From positions 1 to 26,424 of the forward strand of contig JAEZIU010000225.1 in the NCBI GenBank assembly GCA_023436485.1: DNA of 26,424 nucleotides, given 5' to 3'. The position numbers and the translations under genes are program-made. The DNA is from Bacillota bacterium (lineage in GTDB: Bacteria; Bacillota; Clostridia; Acetivibrionales; DSM-1351). Positions within the stretch are counted from its first letter, which is position 1. The number at the start of each line of letters is the position of its first letter. Below the pieces are notes generated by a model, which searched no databases, was not told the origin of the DNA, and worked only from the letters and a program-made list of their open reading frames with translations. Below, in pieces: positions 8,618-15,566 of the stretch.

Positions 8618-9371
8618 CCGAATTATCTCCTTCGACCGTTATTATGTCATTGTCATTGGATGCGGCAATCCTGGTACCCGGGGGTACTATCAGCACTTCA
8701 TTCTTATTAAACCTGCCGTTTAACATGTTTTCAAGTAGGCCGGGATTACCCGTTACTTCAAAGAAATCCCAATTTAGAAAATCAGCAGCAGAGCGTGCCG
8801 CCGACCTGTAAAATTCATTATTGTTAAAGGAACTCCATGAAATAAAGCCGGCATTATTGTACTCTTTCATCCAGCTTTGCTCCATTTCCATAAGATACTC
8901 AGCATTTTCTTCACCGTATTTTTGAATGTATTCTTTTTTGAGTGTCAGGAATTTAAGTTCTCCCGGCTGCCAGCCTCGCTCAATCCAGCCAGTTGAGAAC
9001 CAGTAAGTTCCGGGTTGCTGCCTGAACAAATCCATATACTTTTCCTTGGAGCCCAAAAGCAGGGTAATGCAGTCATGGGCTTTAGGAACTACCATGGGCA
9101 GCCTTTGACTGCTTATCCCAGTAATTCCGTTACTGCAAAGTCCATAACAGACAATTATATAATCATAATCGGGACAAGTATCAAAGTAATTATAGGGAAA
9201 ACCTTTGTTGACTTTGTCAATTTCCTCCTGAATCCGTTTATTCAACTTTTCAGGTGTATCATGCAAACCCTGGTGCAAAAAAGTTACATCGGTATAATGC
9301 TCTGACTGACTGGAAAGATAAGATATCTCTCTGTTTAGTACATCACAGGCTATAACTTTTAGACGAAGCAT
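8610..9371 (-). CDS. DUF1638 family protein, associated with corrinoid methyltransferase systems
   Basis: I set the start at ATG 9371 (253 residues), where AAGGGGTG lies 5 nt upstream. A longer reading from 9521 would overlap the preceding gene by more than 100 nt. The sequence has the DUF1638 pattern: an N-terminal LKVIACDVL, DYIIVCYGLCSNGI (about 70-83), PMVVPKAHDCITLLLGS (about 92-108), PGTYWFSTGWIERG and, near the end, NEVLIVPPGTR. Cys9, Cys79, His99 and Cys101 lie in the most conserved blocks and could bind a metal; that is my inference. No biochemical role is established to my knowledge. Genes of this family often accompany corrinoid proteins and activators, as here, which points to corrinoid methyl transfer or cofactor handling. 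Confidence 0.85.
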   Translation of the reverse strand: MLRLKVIACDVLNREISYLSSQSEHYTDVTFLHQGLHDTPEKLNKRIQEEIDKVNKGFPYNYFDTCPDYDYIIVCYGLCSNGITGISSQRLPMVVPKAHDCITLLLGSKEKYMDLFRQQPGTYWFSTGWIERGWQPGELKFLTLKKEYIQKYGEENAEYLMEMEQSWMKEYNNAGFISWSSFNNNEFYRSAARSAADFLNWDFFEVTGNPGLLENMLNGRFNKNEVLIVPPGTRIAASNDNDIITVEGDNSDV

Positions 9372-9402
9372 TTTTTCACCCCTTACACTCATACAGGTAA
9401 TG

Positions 9403-10047
9403 TTACGCTTCCGCAGATTTACAGGCTTTAACTGCTTCCTCGGCAGCTGAAGCTGCATCCGGAGTATATATGTCTGCTGAAATCTTATCGCAATAGCTCT
9501 GATTAACAGGAGCACCGCCAATCATTATAGTTACCTTTTCTCTGATCTCTGCATTTTTCGCAGCATTAACTACGTTTTCCATTTCAGGCATAGTAGTTGT
9601 AAGCAAAGTAGAGCAACAGATAATCTGAGCATTTTCCTGAATTGCCATGTCAATAAATTTCTGTGCCGATACATTGACACCAAGGTCAACAACTTCCAGA
9701 CCTCTGCCTTCCATCATCATCTTGACCAGATTCTTACCTATATCATGGAGATCACCGAATACTGTTCCTATAACAACTTTTCCTACAGCCTTTGCACCGC
9801 TTGAAATAAGAAGTGGCTTAATAATTTCTGTTCCCGCGTTCATAGCCCTTGCCGCAATCAGCACATCGGGAACGTAAATCTCATCTTTTTTAAATTTCTC
9901 ACCTATAACAGACATTCCATCCAGTAGTCCGCTATTTAAAATATCAACAGCTGATAAACCTTCATCAACAGCTTTTTGAACCAATTCCTTTACAACCTTG
10001 GCTTTGCCTGACTGCAAGGCCTGTGAAATTTCATTTAATATACTCAT
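9403..10047 (-). CDS. Corrinoid-binding protein, MtbC/MttC-like methyl carrier
   Basis: This 214-residue protein has the usual layout of small methyltransferase corrinoid proteins. A helical cap occupies about residues 1-85 (LNSGLLDGMSVIGEKFKKDEIYVPDVLIAARAM, quoted here as the region 38-69), and a Rossmann-type B12 domain follows. The base-off/His-on motif is Asp99-Leu-His101-Asp-Ile-Gly104 (DxHxxG), where His101 should bind the cobalt. CSTLLTTTM and TIMIGGAPV are the other cofactor-contacting segments. It should carry a methyl group from a methylated amine, methoxy compound or similar donor to an acceptor pterin. It heads an operon with DUF1638 and a RACo-type activator, but the substrate-specific MttB, MtaB or MtvB-like partner is not in this window. 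Confidence 0.93.
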   Translation of the reverse strand: MSILNEISQALQSGKAKVVKELVQKAVDEGLSAVDILNSGLLDGMSVIGEKFKKDEIYVPDVLIAARAMNAGTEIIKPLLISSGAKAVGKVVIGTVFGDLHDIGKNLVKMMMEGRGLEVVDLGVNVSAQKFIDMAIQENAQIICCSTLLTTTMPEMENVVNAAKNAEIREKVTIMIGGAPVNQSYCDKISADIYTPDAASAAEEAVKACKSAEA

Positions 10048-10085
10048 TTTTACAACCTCACTTTACTGTATTAGCTATGTCATAT

Positions 10086-10113
10086 ATTATACAAAAAAAG
10101 TATAAATATTCAA
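10086..10113 (-). promoter_or_regulatory. putative promoter of the corrinoid-protein operon
   Basis: On the minus strand TTGAAT (10108-10113) and TATAAT (10086-10091) are separated by 16 bp. This leaves a leader of about 33 nt before the ATG at 10047, with GTGAGG as the ribosome binding site. Confidence 0.55.
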
Positions 10114-10123
10114 ATCATATTAT

Positions 10124-10138
10124 TTTAACAATGTTAAA
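10124..10138. promoter_or_regulatory. 15-bp palindrome upstream of the corrinoid operon promoter
   Basis: TTTAACAATGTTAAA is a perfect 7-bp inverted repeat around one central base. It ends about 10 bp upstream of the -35 of the minus-strand promoter. It resembles Rex half-sites in composition but with the opposite half-site order and spacing, so I do not call it a Rex box. An activator or repressor site for the corrinoid operon is possible. Confidence 0.3.
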
Positions 10139-10223
10139 CGGAGAATAAGTAAGTTTTTGTAATATATAACTTATTAAACAATAAATAGGTATATATGGTC
10201 AGAGAAAAAATATTATAAACACA

Positions 10224-10241
10224 TTGACAATTAATTAACAA
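10224..10241 (+). promoter_or_regulatory. Rex-like operator 1 (overlaps the -35)
   Basis: TTGACAATTAATTAACAA matches the Rex consensus TTGTTAANNNNTTAACAA at 12 of 14 defined positions. The two mismatches are the AC that also completes the TTGACA -35 hexamer. Confidence 0.7.
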
Positions 10242-10252
10242 AGGGTTACAAT
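10224..10252 (+). promoter_or_regulatory. adhE promoter
   Basis: TTGACA (10224-10229) and TACAAT (10247-10252) are separated by exactly 17 bp, close to the SigA consensus. Transcription should begin near 10259, leaving a leader of about 130 nt before adhE. The promoter is embedded in three Rex-like operators: the first covers the -35 and spacer, and the second begins 4 bp after the -10. Confidence 0.8.
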
Positions 10253-10256
10253 TTAA

Positions 10257-10274
10257 TTGTTAAATAATTAACAG
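10257..10274 (+). promoter_or_regulatory. Rex-like operator 2 (overlaps the start of transcription)
   Basis: TTGTTAAATAATTAACAG matches 13 of the 14 defined Rex positions and spans the expected +1 site. Bound Rex here would block polymerase at a low NADH/NAD+ ratio and release at a high one. Confidence 0.85.
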
Positions 10275-10289
10275 GGCTTCTAAAAAGCA

Positions 10290-10307
10290 TTGTTAAAAAA
10301 ATAACAA
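10290..10307 (+). promoter_or_regulatory. Rex-like operator 3 (in the leader)
   Basis: TTGTTAAAAAAATAACAA matches 13 of the 14 defined Rex positions. It lies in the untranslated leader, 33 bp after operator 2, the same spacing as between operators 1 and 2. Confidence 0.75.
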
Positions 10308-10389
10308 TACTCCAAGTATATAAGCTACTAGTATTATTAATTTCGAAGGAACACAACTTAGACTTCAAGAATATGGAGGGTGACTTATT

Positions 10390-12993
10390 ATGACTAAGAA
10401 AAATTTGGTGGTAAATAGTGTAGATACTCTATTGGAAAAACTGGCAGAGATAAGGAAGGCACAGCAAGAATACTCAACATTTACTCAGGAGCAGGTTGAT
10501 AAGATATTTCTGGCTGCATCACTTGCTGCTAATAAAAAGAGGATTCCTCTTGCTAAAATGGCTCAGGCTGAAACAGGAATGGGTATTATAGAAGACAAGG
10601 TAATAAAAAACCATTATGCAGCAGAGTACATTTACAATGCATATAAGGATACACAAACCTGTGGTGTTATTGAACGTGACGAAGCTTTCGGTATCACAAA
10701 GATAGCTGAACCTCTTGGTGTTGTGGCAGCGATAGTACCATCTACAAACCCAACGTCAACAGCTATTTTCAAGGCACTTATTGCATTGAAAACAAGAAAC
10801 GGAATTATATTCTCACCACATCCAAAAGCAAAGAAGTGTACTATTGAGGCAGCAAACATAATATTGGAAGCAGCTGTTGCAGCAGGGGCACCAGAGGGAA
10901 TCATTGGCTGGGTTGATGAGCCTACAATAGAGCTTTCTGAAAGAGTTATGAAGGAATCTGATATAATACTTGCTACAGGCGGACCCGGAATGGTTAAGGC
11001 TGCATACTCATCAGGAAAGCCGGCAATAGGCGTTGGACCCGGTAACGTTCCTGCAATAATTGACGAAAGTGCCGATATAAAGACAGCTGTAAGCTCAATT
11101 ATTGTTTCAAAGACATTTGACAACGGTATGATTTGTGCTTCTGAGCAGTCAGTAATCGTTTTAGATAAAATATACAGCGAAGTTAAAAAAGAGTTTATTC
11201 TCAGGGGCGCTTACATGCTCAACAAGGAAGAAACTCAAAAGGTAAGAGAAGTTATATTGATTAACGGTGCATTAAATGCTAAAATCGCTGGTCAGACAGC
11301 TCATACTATTGCAAAATTGGCAGGTTTTGAAGTTCCGGCTGAAGCAAAGGTATTGGTAGGAGAGGTTGAGTCACTAGAATTGTCAGAAGCTTTCGCACAT
11401 GAAAAGCTTTCACCTGTACTTGCGATGTACAAGGCAAAAAGCTTTGATGACGCTTTATTAAAGGCTGAAAAACTTATAGCAGACGGCGGATTTGGTCATA
11501 CTGCTTCACTATATATTGATACTGTAAACAGCAAGGATAAACTTGATAAATTCACTGCAACAATGAAGACTTGCAGAATTCTTATAAATACACCAGCTGC
11601 ACAGGGCGGAATCGGAGACCTCTACAACTTTAAACTTGCTCCTTCACTTACCCTTGGCTGCGGTTCATGGGGTGGCAACTCCGTTTCAGAAAATGTCGGA
11701 GTAAAGCATCTGATTAATATTAAGACTGTTGCCGAGAGGAGAGAGAATATGCTGTGGTTCAGAGCACCTGAAAAGGTTTATTTCAAGAAAGGATGCCTTG
11801 GTGTTGCATTAAGAGAGCTCAAGACTGAGATGAATAAGCAAAGGGCATTCATAGTTACAGACTCCTTCCTTTATAACAACGGATACACAAAAGCTGTTAC
11901 AAAACTTTTGGATGATATGAATATCAAGCATCATACTTTCTTTGATGTAGCTCCTGACCCGACACTTGCTTGTGCAAAGCTTGGTGCCGAAGCCATGAGA
12001 GATTTCAAGCCTGATGTTATCATTGCAATAGGCGGAGGTTCCGCAATGGACGCAGGTAAAATTATGTGGACAATGTATGAACATCCTGAAGTTGATTTCC
12101 AGGATCTCGCAATGAGATTTATGGATATCAGAAAAAGAGTATACACATTCCCTAAGATGGGTGAGAAGGCATACTTTATTGCAATCCCCACATCGGCAGG
12201 AACAGGTTCCGAGGTAACACCGTTTGCAGTTATTACAGACGAACAGACAGGTGTAAAGTATCCTCTTGCGGACTACGAGCTTATGCCTAAGATGGCAATA
12301 GTTGATGCGGACCTTATGATGAACATGCCAAAGGGGCTTACATCAGCTTCCGGTATAGATGCTTTGACACATGCTCTTGAAGCATACGCGTCAATGCTTT
12401 CAACAGATTATACAAAGGGTCATGCATTGCAGGCAACAAAGAGTATTTTTGAATACTTGCCTTCAGCATATGAAAACGGTGCAAAAGATCCTGTAGCAAG
12501 AGAAAAAATGGCTGACGCATCTACAATGGCAGGTATGGCGTTTGCGAACTCATTCCTGGGTGTTTGTCACTCAATGGCTCACAAGCTGGGAGCATTCCAC
12601 CACTTGCCTCACGGTGTGGCAAATGCACTGCTGATCAATGAAGTAATGAAGTTCAATATAGCTGAAGCTCCTACAAAGATGGGTGCGTTCTCACAGTATA
12701 AGTACCCTGAAATACTCAAGAGATACGCAGAAGTAGCATCCTTTATCGGAATCACAGGGTCCAGCGATGAAGACAAATTCAAAAAACTTATAGCCAAAAT
12801 AGATGAATTAAAGACAAAAGTAGGATTGCCAAAGACTATCAAGGAAGCAGGCGTTAATGAAGAAAAATTCCTTGCTACCTTAGACGAAATGGTTGAACAG
12901 GCATTCGATGATCAGTGCACAGGTGCCAACCCAAGATACCCACTCTTGAGTGAAATCAAGGATATGTACCTGAAGGTTTACTACGGCAAGTAA
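10390..12993 (+). CDS. adhE: Bifunctional acetaldehyde-CoA/alcohol dehydrogenase AdhE
   Basis: The 867-residue product fuses two enzymes that reduce acetyl-CoA to acetaldehyde and then to ethanol, regenerating two NAD+. Residues 1 to about 440 form the CoA-acylating aldehyde dehydrogenase, with the catalytic Cys249 in NGMICASEQS and a cofactor region around GGPGMVKAAYSSGKPAIGVG (about 197-216). Residues from about 455 form the iron-dependent alcohol dehydrogenase, with GGGSAMDAGK (about 548-557), SGIDALTHALEAY, and HSMAHKLGAFHHLPHG carrying the iron-binding histidines. The length is slightly below the usual 870-890 but no domain is missing. GGAGGG precedes the ATG. Three Rex-like operators upstream predict induction when NADH accumulates. 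AdhE normally forms spirosomes, which is family knowledge and cannot be read from this sequence. Confidence 0.97.
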   Translation: MTKKNLVVNSVDTLLEKLAEIRKAQQEYSTFTQEQVDKIFLAASLAANKKRIPLAKMAQAETGMGIIEDKVIKNHYAAEYIYNAYKDTQTCGVIERDEAFGITKIAEPLGVVAAIVPSTNPTSTAIFKALIALKTRNGIIFSPHPKAKKCTIEAANIILEAAVAAGAPEGIIGWVDEPTIELSERVMKESDIILATGGPGMVKAAYSSGKPAIGVGPGNVPAIIDESADIKTAVSSIIVSKTFDNGMICASEQSVIVLDKIYSEVKKEFILRGAYMLNKEETQKVREVILINGALNAKIAGQTAHTIAKLAGFEVPAEAKVLVGEVESLELSEAFAHEKLSPVLAMYKAKSFDDALLKAEKLIADGGFGHTASLYIDTVNSKDKLDKFTATMKTCRILINTPAAQGGIGDLYNFKLAPSLTLGCGSWGGNSVSENVGVKHLINIKTVAERRENMLWFRAPEKVYFKKGCLGVALRELKTEMNKQRAFIVTDSFLYNNGYTKAVTKLLDDMNIKHHTFFDVAPDPTLACAKLGAEAMRDFKPDVIIAIGGGSAMDAGKIMWTMYEHPEVDFQDLAMRFMDIRKRVYTFPKMGEKAYFIAIPTSAGTGSEVTPFAVITDEQTGVKYPLADYELMPKMAIVDADLMMNMPKGLTSASGIDALTHALEAYASMLSTDYTKGHALQATKSIFEYLPSAYENGAKDPVAREKMADASTMAGMAFANSFLGVCHSMAHKLGAFHHLPHGVANALLINEVMKFNIAEAPTKMGAFSQYKYPEILKRYAEVASFIGITGSSDEDKFKKLIAKIDELKTKVGLPKTIKEAGVNEEKFLATLDEMVEQAFDDQCTGANPRYPLLSEIKDMYLKVYYGK

Positions 12994-13020
12994 GAAAACC
13001 AACGCATATATATTCAAATT

Positions 13021-13070
13021 AGCCGCATATTATTGTCAATCGGTAGTTGACAGTTATATGCGGCTTATTT
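13021..13070 (+). terminator. adhE terminator, long two-part hairpin
   Basis: AGCCGCATAT (13021-13030) pairs with ATATGCGGCT (13056-13065), and inside it TTGTCAA pairs with TTGACAG. TTATTT follows. The same design and much of the same sequence recurs at 14403-14454 after the next gene. Confidence 0.8.
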
Positions 13071-13209
13071 AGTGAATCGATTTCAAATAATAATATTGCT
13101 ATAATTATTAGCGTGTGGTACATTTTGGTAATTGGATTATGATTTAAAGGGTATATATATATATTGGATACTAATACGTACGACATATTGAAAAGGAGGA
13201 TTTTACCAT

Positions 13210-14379
13210 ATGAGTTTTAATTATTTTATTCCATCGAGAATACTTTTTGGTAAGGGACAGCTTTCTAATCTTCATAGTCAGTGCCTTCCGGGGAAAAAAG
13301 CATTGATTGTTACATCAGCCGGAACATCTATGAAAAGGTACGGTTATCTTGGAAGGCTGGAAGATGAACTTAAAAAGGCAAATGTAGAATTCATTTTATA
13401 TGATAAAATATTGCCAAACCCCATAAAGCCTCACGTCATGGAGGGTGCAAAACTTGCAAAAGAAAATGGCTGTGACTTCATTATTGGTCTTGGAGGCGGC
13501 AGCAGTATTGATTCTGCAAAATCTATTGCTGTTATGGCTTCAAATAAAGGTGACTATTGGGATTATGTAGGTGGGGGCTCCGGTAAGGGCATGCCTGTTA
13601 CTGTTAATCCGCTGCCTGTGGTGGCTATTACAACTACTGCCGGTACGGGTACTGAGGCAGACCCGTGGACAGTTATAACCAATGACGAGACCAATGAAAA
13701 AATCGGCTTTGGCTATGATAAAACTTTTCCTGTTTTGTCTATAGTGGACCCGGACCTGATGATGACGGTTCCTGCAAATCTTACAGCTTACCAGGGTTTT
13801 GATGCACTTTTCCACAGCACAGAGGGCTATATAAATGTAGTAGCAAATGAAATGAGTGACATGTATGCCCTAAAGAGTATAGAGCTCATTGGTAAGTATC
13901 TTTCAAAAGCAGTAAATGATGGTTCCAACGAAGAGGCACGTGAAAAGGTTGCTTTGGCAAATACACTTGCAGGAATGGTTGAATCCACCTCAGGCTGTAC
14001 TTCAGAACATTCCCTTGAACATGCCATGAGTGCATTCCATCCCGATTTGCCCCATGGAGCCGGACTTATTATGGTAAGCAGGGAATACTATACGCTTTTT
14101 GCAAAATCAGGCTCATGCAGCCAGAGAATGATTGACATGGCTGTGGCCTTAGGCAAGAAAGATGCAAAGGAGCCTATGGATTTTGTGATAGCATTGGTAG
14201 AGCTTCAAAAGGCATGCGGTGTGGACGACCTGAAAATGTCTGAATACGGGATTAAGTTAAGTGAAATGGAAGCTCTGGCAAAGAATGCAAGGCATACAAT
14301 GGGAGGTTTGTTTGCTTGTGATCCTGTAAAGCTATCCGATAAAGATGTTGTTGAAATCTATACTAAGTCTTATAAATAA
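13210..14379 (+). CDS. Iron-containing alcohol dehydrogenase (stand-alone)
   Basis: The 389-residue protein belongs to the group III iron-dependent alcohol dehydrogenases. It should reduce an aldehyde or a similar carbonyl with NAD(P)H in the cytoplasm. The nucleotide-binding segment is GLGGGSSIDSAKS (about 94-106). TTTAGTGTEADPW follows, and the metal ligands are expected in GFDALFHSTEG and in SLEHAMSAFHPDLPHGAG (Asp plus three His). AAAAGGAGG precedes the ATG at good spacing. The gene sits in its own unit between two look-alike terminators, so it is not a simple extension of the adhE transcript. It is only distantly similar to the C-terminal domain of AdhE, so a recent tandem duplication is unlikely. 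Substrate and NADH versus NADPH preference cannot be told by eye. Confidence 0.93.
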   Translation: MSFNYFIPSRILFGKGQLSNLHSQCLPGKKALIVTSAGTSMKRYGYLGRLEDELKKANVEFILYDKILPNPIKPHVMEGAKLAKENGCDFIIGLGGGSSIDSAKSIAVMASNKGDYWDYVGGGSGKGMPVTVNPLPVVAITTTAGTGTEADPWTVITNDETNEKIGFGYDKTFPVLSIVDPDLMMTVPANLTAYQGFDALFHSTEGYINVVANEMSDMYALKSIELIGKYLSKAVNDGSNEEAREKVALANTLAGMVESTSGCTSEHSLEHAMSAFHPDLPHGAGLIMVSREYYTLFAKSGSCSQRMIDMAVALGKKDAKEPMDFVIALVELQKACGVDDLKMSEYGIKLSEMEALAKNARHTMGGLFACDPVKLSDKDVVEIYTKSYK

Positions 14380-14402
14380 TTTGCAGACTTTTTATTAAAA
14401 GG

Positions 14403-14454
14403 AGCCGCATAATAAATGTCAATCTGCAGTTGGCATGAGTATGCGGCTTGTTTT
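14403..14454 (+). terminator. Terminator of the iron ADH gene, twin of the adhE terminator
   Basis: AGCCGCATA (14403-14411) pairs with TATGCGGCT (14440-14448). The inner TGTCAA pairs with TTGGCA including one G-U pair. A run of six T residues follows. The outer stem and the inner TGTCAATC core match the adhE terminator. Confidence 0.88.
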
Positions 14455-14562
14455 TTCATCTTTGCTAAAAATTAAACTTGACCCTGAAATTCCAGTGTTA
14501 TAAAGTATTCAATAAGACATTTTTAATTACTATAGGGTTAATTATTTTAGTGGGGTGATATT

Positions 14563-15288
14563 ATTTTTATAAAGAAAAAAATAAATTGGGAAAAGACTAC
14601 TTTTTGGTTTGTATTTGCTACATTGGTATTATCAACGGTCTTTTCAGTTGTAAATGTTGTTACTGCACCATCGAAGCCTGTGGCGGGACAAGCCTTTGTC
14701 AAGCTTAGAAGCGACTATGTCCTTATGTTGATTCAGTGTATTATGGGTATGATTATTATGTTCCTTCCATCAATTATTGAAAGAAAATGGAAGATAAATA
14801 TTCCCGGTTTTATGCACATAGTATTTGTGTTCTTCCTGTATGCGGCCATATACCTGGGTGAGGTAAGAAGTTTCTACTACAAGATACCCCATTGGGATAC
14901 TGTTCTCCATACCTTCAGCGGTGCAATGATTGGAGCACTTGGATTTTCAGTTGTAAAGCTATTGAATGATTCCGAAAAGGTACAGATTAACCTGAGTCCT
15001 TTATTTGTGGCGGTTTTTGCCTTTTCATTCGCTTTGGCAATAGGTGCATTGTGGGAGATATACGAGTTTGCTTTTGATAAGCTGCTGGGGCTTAATATGC
15101 AGAAATTTGCTCATGAAGATGGTAGTTTTATGGTGGGAAGAGCAGCTCTGGCAGATACTATGAAGGATTTAATAGTTGATTCCTTAGGGGCCCTTGCAAC
15201 CAGTATTACCGGATTTATTTCACTGAAATTTAAAAAAGGCTGGCTGGAAAAGTTCGAAGTAACCAGAAGCCGCAAAGTCAGTATGTAG
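14563..15288 (+). CDS. Multi-pass membrane protein (DUF2238/YjdF-like), start codon uncertain
   Basis: The frame is open from a TAG at 14548 onwards and reads KKKINWEKTTFWFVFATLVLSTVF as a natural basic and aromatic N-terminus. That stretch contains no ATG, GTG or TTG before the TTG at 14623, which would cut into the first hydrophobic helix. A GGGGTG at 14552-14557 suggests ATT at 14560 or 14563, or ATA at 14569, as the start; 14563 is my working choice (241 residues). About five to six hydrophobic segments are visible. They include PHWDTVLHTFSGAMIG (about 128-143), with His and Asp in the membrane region, and ALWEIYEFAFDKLLG (about 178-192). These resemble YjdF/DUF2238-type proteins, whose function is unknown to me. 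It lies alone between the iron ADH and a repeat element. Confidence 0.7.
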   Translation: MFIKKKINWEKTTFWFVFATLVLSTVFSVVNVVTAPSKPVAGQAFVKLRSDYVLMLIQCIMGMIIMFLPSIIERKWKINIPGFMHIVFVFFLYAAIYLGEVRSFYYKIPHWDTVLHTFSGAMIGALGFSVVKLLNDSEKVQINLSPLFVAVFAFSFALAIGALWEIYEFAFDKLLGLNMQKFAHEDGSFMVGRAALADTMKDLIVDSLGALATSITGFISLKFKKGWLEKFEVTRSRKVSM

Positions 15289-15291
15289 GAA

Positions 15292-15545
15292 AAATGGGTT
15301 GTTGCAGAATAATTTTATGTCATTTTAACCTGTACTTAGAGTATAAATTGTATCAATGGAAGCTTGGTTAAAGATATTTGCAGTTGTTTCTCGGCGAACA
15401 CGGATGTTTTACCGGAAAACCTATCACGATGTAGGTTTTAGCGACACAATGAATCATGGAAGATGAATGTGAGCCACTAGAAACTCTTGCAAATATCTTG
15501 GAAGCAATCATTGATATAATTTTATACGGGAGTACCGGTGTTAAA
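15292..15545 (+). repeat. Structured repeat element, copy 1 (internal deletion)
   Basis: This copy matches 18696-18973 over almost its full length. Shared blocks include TGTATCAATGGAAGCTTGG, AAGATATTTGCAG, AGCGACACAATGAATCA, GATGAATGTGAGC and GCAAATATCTTGGAAGC. Its ends are complementary: the TGTATCAATG region pairs with CATTGATATAATTT, and GATATTTGCA with TGCAAATATC. An AAAACCTA / TAGGTTTT hairpin lies inside (15416-15439). Relative to copy 2 it lacks 25 nt at 15474, which removes the partner of the GGATGTTTTACCG strand. It fills the gap between the membrane-protein gene and gntR, which converge on it. No open frame of note lies in it. Confidence 0.85.
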
Positions 15546-15566
15546 CAGAAAAACTATGCCATTATC

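Noticed and set aside
9372..9521. Extended N-terminus of the DUF1638 protein
   Set aside because: It would overlap the corrinoid protein gene by over 100 nt. The ATG at 9371 has a good ribosome binding site and matches the usual family N-terminus.
13151..13166. Short TA repeat before the iron ADH gene
   Set aside because: Simple AT-rich sequence; no paired elements or phasing that suggest function.
13210..14379. Iron ADH as a tandem duplicate of the C-terminal domain of AdhE
   Set aside because: The two share only family motifs; outside them the sequences differ too much for a recent duplication. Only the terminators are alike.
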